DNA of 64,000 nucleotides from Panicum virgatum (taxonomy: Eukaryota > Streptophyta > Magnoliopsida > Poales > Poaceae): positions 32,728,586 to 32,792,585 of the forward strand of contig NC_053140.1 in assembly GCF_016808335.1 (NCBI RefSeq), given 5' to 3'. The notes under the pieces are model-generated. The model was not told where the DNA came from. It made no database searches and worked only from the letters and a program-made list of their open reading frames with translations. Position numbers and translations under genes: made by a program. Every line of letters begins with the position of its first letter. The stretch's first letter is position 1. Below are positions 37,741 to 48,716 of this stretch, piece by piece.

Positions 37741-39624
37741 TCATTGGTGATGAGTCATTTTTTCACCACCAATTGTTACGGTTAGATACAAGGTTAGTGC
37801 CATGATGCACCCACGAAATCTGCAATGTTTACGATAGACATAAACATCTACAACCAACCTTCTGAAGATTTTGTAGAAGAGGACCATAAGGTGATTGTTG
37901 TCCTCGTGTGTGCATGGTGCACTAAGCGTGCCTAACACTGGAGTTGCATTGCATGAGCATGGTTTACGTGGTATGTCAAAAGTAAAGCTCCCATGCTCAT
38001 TTGTGGAATCCTTTTCTTTGGACTCCAGAGTCGGCGCCTCACAAGATTCCTTGGCCCATTGATTCTCCATCTCAAGAGGTTCATCGTCAAAGCTTGATGT
38101 TGATTCTTGATCAAGGTCGAGAACAACAGATTCTAGGCCATCAAGAAGAGTCTCAAACTCGATCGAGGGGGACGATGAACGTTCATCTTCACGAGAGTGA
38201 AGGCTATCTTCCAAGTCGTATTATTCAAAGGATTCTAGAACTCCCAAGAGAATGGGCTCAGATGATATGAATGGAGATGTATGCATCATCTCCTTGAGCG
38301 GGTTTTTCTCGGGAAGAGGCTTTGCCAAAAGATTTTCTAAACAAGGAGTAGCAATGGCAGAGACAGTTTCACTAAGCTTTTCATCTAGGCTCCCATGGGA
38401 TGCCAGAAGTTTTTCTAGCGGGAGGCCTAGGAGAATATCAAAATTGAGGATATCATAGATGTAGAAATCTAATTGCACCTTAATTTTATCTATGGTGATA
38501 GGCACGTCCCTTGCAATCCCCCAACATTCAAAGTTCAGTCCGGATGGACTCTTAAAGTATTTATTGGTCGGGGTTAAAGGCTTGTTACCCATGAGAGTAT
38601 CCAAAAGACACTTGGGTAAGATGCAAACCTCAGCAGCAGGGTCATGAAGAGCTTCTACGATATTTCCTTTCATAGAACAAGGGATGGTTGCAGAGGTTGG
38701 GCAAATCCGAATCAGTTCGGAAGCACGCTTTGCCTCCTTTGACTAATCAATTGCGGGTGTATGGCGGGAAATTATATCGAGGGTCTCATAAAGACACATC
38801 GATTTCATAGGATCCTCGTGCCTAAGATGATTCGAGGTATTTTGGATATTTTCCGAAGGATTGTCCTCGAATCGGGAAGAGAACTCCGAAGGTTGAATTT
38901 CTTCTTCCTTCGGTGTTCGTGGTTCAGGAGAGGGCTCAACAAACAAATATTGGGATGTGAAAGATGAAGGCTTAGATTCGGGTGTTGAGAGACTCTCATG
39001 GCTCGACGCGGATTCCTCCCGGTGGGGTTCACTATGGTCGGTAGAGAAGAAAGAGTCGTCTAAGAAACTATCTAGGATGTCTCTTCCTTCTTCCGGAGTT
39101 GTGTGTAAGAACCATCCTCCGCTGGCATCGTCAAGCTCTAGGGCAGTTTCCATGTCTAAACCCAAGTAGAAAACTTCCAACGATACTTCATCGGGTATAG
39201 ACATGTCTGGGATAGATACCAAAAAGCGTGAGAATCTTGCCCATGCTGCACCTATGGACTCCTCTAATTGCTCAAAGTCGAGGATGTCGGTCGGTAGGGA
39301 GTCTATGCGTTCGGTGAGGGCGAACGAGTAACAAAAATCATCTCGAAGCTCCTCCCAATCACCGCTCATATTTCCTATCGTGCGGGTGTACCATTGCTCC
39401 GCCCTCTCTATAAGAGAGAAGGAAAACAATTTCTACCGCAAGGCTTCCTGTGTCATGACTAGGATTTCTAGACCCGAACACAGTTCCTCGAATTCTTGCA
39501 AATGCTCATAGGGATCTTCATGAATTTCTCCCGAGAAGGGTCGCTTCCAAACCATGGCTATAAAGCCAGGGTCGAGTTCATAGCTAGATGAGGAAGATGA
39601 TGATGGCTCAGAGAACTCGCCCAT
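37741..39624 (-). pseudogene. Gypsy Gag plus retropepsin-like region, with three stops
   Basis: One minus-strand frame from 39624 to about 37741. It begins MGEFSEPSSSS, then the gag domain (WKRPFSGEIHEDPYEHLQEF, RAEQWYTRTIGNMSGDWEEL), an acidic Ser/Pro-rich linker, and an aspartic-protease-like fold (LHDPAAEVCILPKCLLDTL ... FDILLGLPLEKLL). The usual D-S/T-G-A active site is replaced by DPAAE, so catalysis is doubtful. Stops are TAG 39433-39435, TAG 38743-38745 and TAA 38221-38223, with no frame change across any of them. It ends without reverse transcriptase. Confidence 0.8.
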
Positions 39625-39741
39625 TGGGGTAAAGAGCTGCGGAAAGGATAGCTGCTCTATGGGTAGCGGGGGTAGAGGTAGAAGGAAAGAAAAAGAAAAA
39701 GATATGAGGACAACTGAGTCCGAAGATCATGTAGCTGCCGT

Positions 39742-39759
39742 TCCCCGACAACGGCGCCA
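39742..39759 (-). other. Primer-binding site of the gypsy element
   Basis: The minus strand reads TGGCGCCGTTGTCGGGGA, seven bases inside the 5' LTR, a common grass gypsy primer site (Asp-tRNA type). Confidence 0.8.
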
Positions 39760-39766
39760 GAAAGCT

Positions 39767-41167
39767 TGTTGGTACTTTGTAACGTCACGAATAAAATCCG
39801 CAAGCGCACGGATACTGTTGTAGCTTTCACCCAAGAGTATTCCAGGGTATCGTATCCACAGGGGAACGTGAGTACACTACCTACGGGTTCCGATAGTCCA
39901 AGGACACACACTTTGGTGTAGGAGGATAGGAAAGAGAGGACTTTCTAGGATCTAGAATCTATGTTTAGAAGAAGAGATCACGTCGCCGTTATACTTCGAG
40001 CAACTGGTTTCGACCGGCTTATACAAGCCGATAGCTCCAGTAATAATGCTATATCCAACATCTTAATATGGAGGATTACTAGGGCTCGGGCAGGGCTGTC
40101 ACTACCTGCCGGCTACCTCTACAAACTGTGGGACTATAGGACAACTGAGTGGTATAGTCCAGCCTAGACACCACATCTACGCCTTTCCCTACTAACTCTA
40201 GAGGCGATCAGGATTATCCTTTTCTATCTGGAGCCCACTGTAGAGTCAAATGCTACTCGCTAGCATACACATCAACTAATATAAGGCAGAGATGATAACT
40301 TGCGATCTAAACTCTAATTCTAAATAAACAAAGAAAGTCTCGAACACTTACAACCGAATAAGTATCCGTTTAGGTACAAGCGGAGAATAGCACCGACAAG
40401 CCCGACACTTCCCCCGACTCCTCCTCACTCTCATGTAGAGGTACAAATTGGAGAAAAGCGCCATTGCCGGCGCCCCTCCTGAGTACCTCTACTCCTAACT
40501 CCCTAAGAAAACTCTACACCTCAAGTGAGGACTCAAGAGAAGAGTGGAATGTGTTGTGTGGGGTGTGTGTTGTGTGTCTTCATTTGAGCCCCCTCCCCTC
40601 ATATATATAGGGGGGAGCCACCATCCATTCGCCCGAGAACCGACCCAAACCGTCATGGAGGACCAATAGCACCTCGCCACGTGTCATCTGAGAGGCGGTG
40701 GGGCCCGTGGGCCGCCACCACTGGGTCGGGCGACCTGGAGGTCGGGCGACCGTGGGCTGTGTCTGTTTGGCCGGGTCTTCGGTCAGGTGGCTGCTAGGTA
40801 GGCCCCCATGTCATGTATATGGGTAAGGGCCTATCTTAAGTCGGTTTGGTAGATCTGGTGGGCCCTTGGATCCTCGTGAACGCGTCTGATGTGTCGCCTT
40901 TCTTATGGGCTGCGTCTCTCTCTCATGTGCAGCTGCCAAGTGGGCCATTTTGGCCTTTGGGCTTGCTTGTGCTTGGCCCAGGAATTTATGCCTTGGATAA
41001 TATTCTTGTTACATGCAGTTTTGGCCCGAATTCACCTTCACACATTCTCAGACCAGCATCTGTTGAATTCATCAAATAATCATCCTATGCTAACATTTAT
41101 TCCTTCTAATGCTCAACTTTTGCACGATAGTTGATGGTTAAAATGGGGTCGTTAGTGACCGTCAACA
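39767..41167 (-). repeat. 5' LTR of the non-autonomous gypsy element
   Basis: 1,401 bp, paired with 33907-35336, with the same TATATATA promoter motif near 40600-40610 (minus). Confidence 0.93.
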
Positions 41168-41172
41168 GAGAA

Positions 41173-41657
41173 GGCCACTTGCCTTCCTTAGCTAACTTCT
41201 GAAAAACTTCTTCGAAAGCTTTCTCTTGATCACCCTCGAACGGCACGTCGTCTGCATGATCACACAAGCACAACAAACAATACAAATAAGAAACAGTACA
41301 AAAACAGTAAAAACAATACTGGAAAAGGTGATAAAGGTGTAGAGCACAAAGGAAGCATCGCGTGAGCGCAAGAATCACTGAAAACGGAGTTGAAATGTGA
41401 AAGATATGGCTAAAACAGTGCACTAGGGACTTGTTTGCGAAGGTTTTGAACTTCCAAGGGCTAGCTACAAAGAAACGAGGGGCTAAAAACCTAATTAAAC
41501 CCTATACGCAGGGGCTAGCATGCAAAAATAGGGTCCTGGGATGGCGGGTTCTATTAATAGGAAGGTCAGGGGTTAAAACAGAAAAGAAAGGACCTCTCTG
41601 AAATTATTTTTGAACTGATTTGGACAGCGGGTTGATTCTGGTAAAACCTAGGGGCTC
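41173..41657 (-). mobile_element. Outer gypsy-type LTR, right part
   Basis: Continues the outer LTR beyond the gypsy insertion until the Tat LTR begins at 41658. It carries exon 2 of the LTR-resident ORF. Its U3 end is not in the window. Confidence 0.5.
41183..41251 (-). CDS. Exon 2 of the LTR-resident small ORF (outer LTR)
   Basis: Between a minus-strand acceptor GATCATGCAG and a GC-type donor (GGAAG|GCAAGTGG) lies a 69-nt exon with phase 1 at both ends. It encodes DVPFEGDQEKAFEEVF and then QKLAKE. Joined to 28009-27963 it gives ...LAKE-EENFEVENF... and a stop. The gypsy element at 33907-41167 is inserted in the intron, 11 bp after this donor. Exon 1 is not in the window. Confidence 0.5.
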
Positions 41658-42788
41658 TGTCGGTACCCTGTAGCAGGGATACCCACTCCCACTGCAGTGA
41701 GGTAGGACTCGCGTAGTCATCCGTAACTACGCCCTATGGGGCGGAGCAGCCGGGCCCCACGGTCAGGCTCTTACCTCACCGGGCCAACGGCCCCAGACCT
41801 GCTCCCCGCTCTGAGACGTGTCCGGTAACGCCACGTGTCCCTGAGAAGGGGAAGCTCCGCGCCAACAGTCGAGGGCTCGGACCCCCCATAGGGGTCCGGG
41901 ACCTCCCCGCGTCCGTCCGGACCCCCACGCGCGTAGAACCAATATACCGCGGGGGCGGGGTCCGGGGGCGCCACGTGTCCCGCAGGCGCAGGCGCGGGCG
42001 CGAGTCTTCCACTGGAAGACTCGCCCACCCACCGCATTCAATGCGGGTGGTTGGGGCGTGCTCTGTCGCCGCGGCATGTGGGGTAGCTTTTGTCAGGCCT
42101 CAATGTAGACTGCATATTATCGAGGTACACAGTGCAGCCGCATGCACCGCATCCGCGCAGAGCCCGTCTGCCACACTAAATGGATACGACAGCATGGCAC
42201 CTTTTCATCATATCGCCTACGCCGCAAGCTAGACGGCCCGTTCAGCTACGCGGCAGGCAACGCCGCAAGTTACCCCCTGGCGCCGTTTCGACAAGACAAG
42301 GCATGGCTATGCCGGACGGAAGATTCCCACGGGCAAAGCAAGGAAATCCAGGAATAAGATCTCCATCGCCTGCAACGCCATAATGTCTGTACAGTATGTT
42401 ATTTTATACTACATCGTTGGGCCCACCTGTCGGGGACTCAACGGCCATGTACACGCCTCCCTTGAGATATAAAAGGGAGGCGCTCGCTGCACAGTCTAGA
42501 TTTTTCGGAGACTCAGCTAAGGCCAGGAAAAAACTCTAGACACTCTCACAACATAGGCTCGGCTTCACTCCGAACAATCCCGTTCTCAAGCTCTTGAGAG
42601 CACAAGCAATACAACACACAGTGGACGTAGGGTATTATGCTCCGGTGGCCCGAACCACTCTAAACTCTCAATGTTCATCGTGTTCTTCCACCGAGATTGG
42701 GCTAATCCTAGCTAACCCCCGAGTACTCACCCTCTGGGTTTAGGCGGGTGCACTACGCCACCTGACTGTGGGTTTGCACACCACGATA
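41658..42788 (+). repeat. 5' LTR of the Tat-lineage gypsy element
   Basis: It starts TGTCGGTACCCTGTAGCAGG and ends next to a primer site TTTGGCGCGCCAGGTAGG (42789-42806). A TATA-like GATATAAAAGGG near 42466 and the leader after it fit a U3/R boundary. The last bases are CGATA, where CA is expected. The preceding five bases are GGCTC; the partner duplication is outside the window. Confidence 0.8.
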
Positions 42789-44202
42789 TTTGGCGCGCCA
42801 GGTAGGCGTAGGTTTAGCTAGTTTAAGCTCATCTCTTGCCCATCTCCATGGTTCGGGTGGTTGAGCACTCCCACCACAACGACGACGTGGAGATGACGGA
42901 GGGCGTGGCGTCATCCGCACCACACGCCTCTCGCCTTCTGCGCCAAGGTCAATCGTGCCCGTGGAACAGCCACCGTCGGCAGCAGCGCGCGCTACACGTC
43001 GGCAAGAGTCAGGGCGCCCGTCAAAGGCCCCCTCACAAGCTACGAGCGGCAGAGCGCTGGCGGCAGCTAGGGAGTTGCTTCGCAACCCTCCGGCTGCTGC
43101 AGCCTCGCCAGACGCCCTGAGGTAGTGGCGGGACGACGTTGACCGTCTCCTCCATCTGGCTCAGGCCTCTCCCAGTTCTACAAGGACTAGGCAACGACCT
43201 CCGCCTGGCAATGCGGTGGTACCCTACCACCGGCACAAGGGCGGTGCGTCGGTGTCAGTGCGCTCCCCCACGGTGAGGGGTGCACGAACAGAAGACCTGC
43301 GGGCGGAGCTCAACCGTAGGCGTACGGGTGAGGACGCCCGCATCTCCGTGGAAAGGGCGCGAGAATGCCGCCTCAACATCGAGGGCCGCAACCTCAACGC
43401 CGACTTGGATGCAGCGGCACCAAAGCCTCCAGGAAATGCCCAGATACAGGCGGGCACCCCGGTGGCTGGGGTGGGTTGCGCTGCACTGGCGGATCACCTC
43501 CGCGCGGTTTCATGGCCATCCAAGTTCTGCCCGCACCTGCCGGAGAAGTACGACGGTGCCACTAATTCGTCGGAATTCCTGCAGGTGTACGTTACCGCCA
43601 TCACAGCAGCTGGTGGAAACGCGCTGTCATGGCGAGCTACTTTCATGTAGCCTTGACTGGGATAGCCCGGACTTGGCTCATGAACCTCACTCCTGGGATG
43701 ATTCAGTCCTGGGAGGAGCTCTGTGCGAGGTTCACTGCGAACTTCGCCAGTGCGTACCAGCAGCATGGTGTGGAGGATCACCTACATGCCGTGAGGCAGA
43801 AACCTGGAGAGAGGCTCCGGGCATTCATCTCGCGCTTCACCAATGTGGCGGAACCACCCAAACTAACTGGGCCCGGGTGCACTGATCTTTGTTGCTAGGC
43901 AACTCTGACCCAAATCGGCACGCACCGGTAGTTCCTCGAGTGAAGCCTCGATTAAAGCCACGCTATTCCAGGATCAGCAGACAACACTCACACGAAGGTG
44001 AGCCCAGAGATTACAACATAGAACACTTCATACATCTCAGAGTTTGCAGCGGAAAGTAAATTTATTACAAAACATGTTCAGAGTAGCGAAGTACTACAGA
44101 GTTCCAAACTACACAAATTATTCAAGTGTCATAGTTCAGCGGAAGCATTAAAAGGTAACTAGCGAAATAACATGATGCATCGATAAAGCCCGTACGAAAG
44201 CG

Positions 44203-44318
44203 TCACTCAGCAGGAGGGTGATTAGCACTAGCTGAAGGACCATCCCACTCAACAGACCAGCCCGGAGGCAAGGTACACGGCCAAGCAAGACTTGCAAACA
44301 GATCTTCGAAGTTAGTAC
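44203..44318 (-). CDS. Exon 3 of the LTR-resident small ORF (solo LTR copy)
   Basis: A 116-nt minus-strand exon after the acceptor TTTTTCAG. It encodes TNFEDLFASLAWPCTLPPGW and then SVEWDGPSASANHPPAE before TGA at 44203-44205. Compared with the same exon at 58184-58299 there are ten substitutions, of which nine are synonymous and one (Ala/Thr) is not. No known domain. The ORF in this copy is frameshifted in exon 2. Confidence 0.6.
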
Positions 44319-45278
44319 CTGAAAAACAGTGCCACAAGTAAGGCTGAGTATACTAATACTGAGCAAGACTGACCCGTCACTGGATATAACATAGTCCGAT
44401 AACTAGACATGCAAGGCTTTTTGGTTGGTGGGGTTTGTTTTGCCAAAAATGCCACTAAGAGTTGGTCCTTATTTTCAGATTTTATCTAGCCATCTTCTAG
44501 TTGGATTAACCATTCTAAGTTTGCATCCAACTCTACACAAACATGGTAGAGCAATCATTTAATCAACCAGCAGTATTATCATCATCATGTTCCACTTGTT
44601 ACTCTGTGTGACCGAAAACATTAAGCAGTCTCATGCCATGAGAGGCGGACGATTCTGAATCGGATTTCAACCTGGCCAGGGGAACCTAGACCACACGTAT
44701 GGGAACCAAGTCACCCACACAACATTTCCCCTTTCTTTCCAGTCCGTGGATCCGGAACACCCTCCCCGACTACAGAGCCCGACGTCTCTGCACCCGTACG
44801 TCCGGACAAAAATAAAACCTACTTCTAACAAGAGGGTGCGAGATCGTTCCACTCGCTGGTCCAATCAGGTACTTAAGCTTACCGATTACCATATTTCTCG
44901 GCATGTGGCTAGTACTTTCAAACGCTTAACGAAATGAGCCACACCCCGCGATCTTAGCCATTTTTACTACACCAGCGGGGTATCACAACTACACAACCCC
45001 GCCCGTTGTCCTTATATTTCAGCAGGAATTAAAGTCAGTCAACTCCTATAATCTCGCGAAAGGCAGGAAACCTATCGACTTTTGCCATACCTAGTTAGCG
45101 GGGCAACTAGTCGAGAAAAAAGATCCGGATAACAAACATAGGTACCTAGGGATCATGCACCTAAGGTTTTCGATCAACTCCTAGAAAACGTAAATGCGCA
45201 ATAAAATTATTACAACATATACAAAATAGTAAGATGAATATAATGCGTAAAATAAGGGGATTATGCACCGGGGCTTGC

Positions 45279-45429
45279 CTTCTTGGGCACTGTTCAAAGG
45301 TAGCCTTGGGCTCTTCCGAACATTGGTTCGGGTCTTGATTCAAGTCAGTACAACTAAGGGAGACACTCTCCGGAGTGGTAGTATTCGCGGGCACCAACTC
45401 GTAATCACCGTCGAGTAGATTTATCGTTT
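45279..45429 (-). CDS. Exon 2 of the LTR-resident small ORF (solo LTR copy)
   Basis: A minus-strand acceptor ...GCATATAG and a GC-type donor AGAAG|GCAAGC bound 151 nt. The N-terminal part (ETINLLDGDYELVPAN) matches the sibling copy, with four synonymous and no non-synonymous changes over DGDYELVPA. The middle is diverged and 7 nt longer, which throws this copy out of frame before the donor. Confidence 0.5.
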
Positions 45430-47308
45430 CTATATGCATGCAGAAATGATATTGTTACAACATGATATAAACATATTTCTTTCCTTCACTATAAAGTTGT
45501 AGTCCAGTATAGCATGTGTTTGTTGTGGTGGTCTTAGTTAATTTTATTTTCTGGGCAATCGTTTATAGAGTAGTTCTTAAATTCACTTTACTTCATAAAA
45601 GAGCTGTGTGTTTTGATTTTCATTCTTATCATTAAAACATAGCAGACTTTCACTATTTCATAGCAACCAATTTACTCATGAGCTAGTGATGAAAAACTAA
45701 AGTAACTCAGATCCCAAACTTTAACATCTATGGTATAAAATTCAGCATCTAACCATAAAGCAATTAACCATAGCAAAGCATGTAAGTAGATTACTCTAGT
45801 TGCTTCACCTTTTTGCACAAAAAGATTGACATGGGTTATGGTGCTACAAATTTTATGGGAGCATCTACCAAGTATCTACTCAGTACTGTAATTTTTCCAG
45901 ATTTTATTCACTTATACAGCTGAGGTACTAAAAAGAACAAAAACAACAAGCCATTAAATAAGATTAATTCTCCAGAGAGTTGTGCTAGGGATATGATTCT
46001 AAAATTTTTACCAGAGCCTATTAATGAGCTTAAAATACTCCAGAAAAATTATTGAGCTTTATAACCACAAGATAAATTAGTTATGCATTTAACTTAACAT
46101 GATTTAGCATAAATTTCTCAAGGTGCATTTAACCAGTACTGCTTATGAAATTTTTATTACAGATAGAACATACTATAAACAAGATCATATACAAAAATCA
46201 AGATCAGTTATGGTGTAGATTACTCAGAACACAAATAGTAAATCTAGCCCTAAGATAATAAGCATGATTATTCACCAAAGCAAAACTCAGTAACTGCACC
46301 TCAAAATTTTTAAACAGGAACAAAGAGCTAAAAAGAGACTTCAAAAATAAATATAGATTTTTCTGAGCATAAGAACTATATATGAAGAATTAAGTTGATT
46401 AAACAAACATAAAACATGGTATATAGTAAATGAACTCTAATAAATCTGAAATTTAGGTATTAACAGGGTTTCAGTTTCACATGCATGCAGTAAAAATTTC
46501 AGAGTAAGTTCATGTGAATATTTTCCAGTATTAATTCGAGAATGTCAATAACAGATTAGAGAATCTTCATTGTTCCAATATGATAACTGTTTTGGTTGGG
46601 GGTCATCTTTTTACTGTGACCTTAATATTCCATTATTGATAACATATCCAAAAATCAAGGTCATTTTCTGAGTAGAACTTCATGAACATGCATAAGGTGA
46701 TTTTCTTATTCTTTTTCTCGGATTAAAATAAAAGCAAAATATGAACATGTGACTGTAACAAAAGTTGTATTTCTTGTTCTAAGGATTCTAGAACATTTTA
46801 GTTTGCATTTTTCTGATTTTTATACGATTTTCTAGGCATTTTTGAAGTTTGCTGTTTTGGAGTTTAAGCACATTTTGCAGATTAGTCCCTGGAGGTTTTG
46901 GTTCTTCTCAAACGAGGTCCCTGGTGGAAGTCAGGAACAGAGGAGGGTTCGGCGTGGCGGTTCCCGGCGATGGGCTCGCCGGCGGCGAGGGCCAGGTGGG
47001 GGAGGAGTGAGAGGAGGTCGTGCTCTACCGATTTGAGGGTCTTGGTGGCGACGAGGATGACCAGAGGGGAGGGCTCCGCGGTGGGGGGCGGACGATGGCG
47101 ATACTGGGCGGCGGCGGCGCTTCTCCGGCGACGCTGGGAGGGTAAAGTCGGACCGAGGAGCTTCAGTGGGGAGAGGCCAAGCTCGTGGAGGGTTCGATTT
47201 GGGGAGGAACGAGCCAGGATGGTGGCTCCACGGAGCTCCGGCGGCGTCCGGCAATGGTGGCGATGGCCGGCGGCCTTGCTGGGCACGCGCGAGGGGCTGG
47301 GCTCTGCC

Positions 47309-47315
47309 CTTTATA
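47309..47315 (-). promoter_or_regulatory. TATA box in the solo LTR
   Basis: The minus strand reads TATAAAG within GGGCCTATAAAGGGC, at the same place as in the sibling LTR (61437-61443), followed by a GC-rich leader of several hundred bases. Confidence 0.6.
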
Positions 47316-48716
47316 GGCCCGGAAGGAGGGGGAGGCTGGGCGCACGCTAGCTGGGGGAGGGCCGCCTGGTGCAGCTCGGGCAGGGGCACGCGGTGACCGG
47401 CGAGGGCGTCGGCGTGGCGAGCAGAGGACGCGACGGGGCGCGTGTCGAGCTCCGGTAGCGCCAGAAGGTAGCGGGTTTGGGAAAACCAGGGGCGCACGAG
47501 GTGGTCTGGGCCTGGGGCTCGGCACCTGTCCACCCAGGTGGCCGGCGCCGGCATACGGCGTCGCCGGTGGACGAGGTGCAGCGAGACGGAGGTGGAAGAA
47601 ACGGTCAGTGGCAATCTCGTAAATAAACCAAAGTTCCAAAATCAGTTCTGTAATTTCAAATTTTCTCCCTCTTCTTGGCTCCAAATGAAAAAGTGTTGAA
47701 TACCACTTTTGCTCAGTGTTTTGAGATCTACAACTTTAGTGTTATGCACTTTTTCATTAGAGCAATGGTTTGAGAGTTATTTAATTATTTCCAAAAACTG
47801 CTATTTAAGGTACTTATCATTTCATGTGAATTTTGGCACTTTTACTCCTAGGCTTCAACTAGTTTTTTTGTTTATCATGACATGGTGAATATGTATATTC
47901 ATTTTCCTATGCATAAGTGCATTGGTTTGAAAGTTATTTTTAACTTCCTTATTACTAGAAATTGAACTCTTGTTTATTTGATTTGTTTAAATCTTGAATT
48001 TGCCAAAAAGTCTTTTAAATTAAACTATGTGTCACAAAAATATGAGTGTGTCTTTATTCTACATTTTTGTGACCAGTTGAGCATGAAAGTTTCAAGAATA
48101 TTAAAGGAACCAGTTTTATATCCACACATGTCAAGTCAAGTTTAAAAGTGTACCAAATATTGTTTTTCAAGCATTGCACTCAAACACATGCACACATACA
48201 TTTACACACAAGTTTGCAAGAACTAGACATAGGGTTCTTCTCTAAGCTTTCTTAGCTCATTTGTGTGTGAAGTTATGTTAATTGCCTAGCTTTGGTTAAA
48301 CTGACACCAGAGGTGTCACAACCAAGGTACGGGGTACCATTCCTTGTATCTCTGGCGCATCTATCATTACTGCTTTCCGTCAGGGGGTACATGATGAGAA
48401 GATGCTCGAGAAACTGGCGACGCACGAGGTGGAAAGCATTACCACGCTTTTCTCCCAGGCTGACAAGTGTGCCAGGGCCGCTGAGGGCCGCGCATGGCAC
48501 TCAACCCTCCAAGACAGAGACGCCAAGGCTAGTGGCTCCGGAGCTACCGTCCAGGGCGGTGGCAAGAAAAAGAAAAACAAGAACCGGGGTCGTGGGGAGC
48601 CACATCCCGATGGTCCAGTCACTGCAGCAATGGCACCAGTTGCTACGGCAGCAGCTGGGGGCCAGAATGCGCATGGCAAGCGCCCGCACCCGCAAGGTGG
48701 CAACGTAGGTTCATGC

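Larger units (their letters stand above)
33907..41167 (-). mobile_element. Non-autonomous Ty3/gypsy retrotransposon, 7.26 kb, complete with target duplication
   Basis: The LTRs at 33907-35336 and 39767-41167 both start TGTTGGTACTTTG and end GACCGTCAACA. GAGAA flanks both sides (33902-33906 and 41168-41172). The primer site next to the right LTR and the polypurine tract next to the left LTR show minus-strand orientation. The coding part holds only gag and a protease-like region; no reverse transcriptase or integrase is present. The right LTR lacks about 28 bp present in the left one near 35035-35065, and many point differences indicate an old insertion. Confidence 0.93.
43844..48320 (-). mobile_element. 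Solo LTR of a Tekay/Del-type gypsy element, 4,477 bp
   Basis: It starts TGTGGCGGAACCACCC and ends AGGTGTCACA with ACCAA on both sides (43839-43843 and 48321-48325). It is closely related over its full length to the LTR at 57823-62218. No internal sequence is left, so it arose by recombination between two LTRs. The minus strand is sense: TATA at 47309-47315, a GC-rich leader, then exons of a small ORF. Confidence 0.93.
42849..48716 (+). pseudogene. Tat gypsy Gag, split by a solo LTR and frameshifted
   Basis: The N-terminal part (42849-43843) shows gag content in shifting frames: an acidic start, then HLPEKYDGATNSSEFLQVY, the gag core FHVALTGIARTWLMNL and FISRFT. The reading resumes at 48321 after the inserted LTR (VRGTIPCISGASIITAF, then MLEKLATHEVESITTLF, QADKCARAAEGRA) and a basic KKKKNKNRGRG stretch in place of a clear zinc knuckle. 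Gag forms the element's particle. At least two frameshifts (near 43080 and 43640) plus the 4.5-kb insertion make it dead. Confidence 0.8.

Noticed and set aside
46842..47684. Large GC-rich ORFs on both strands in the solo LTR (and 60945-61756 in its sibling)
   Set aside because: They are the GC-rich LTR leader; frames are not conserved between the two LTR copies, unlike the later exons.
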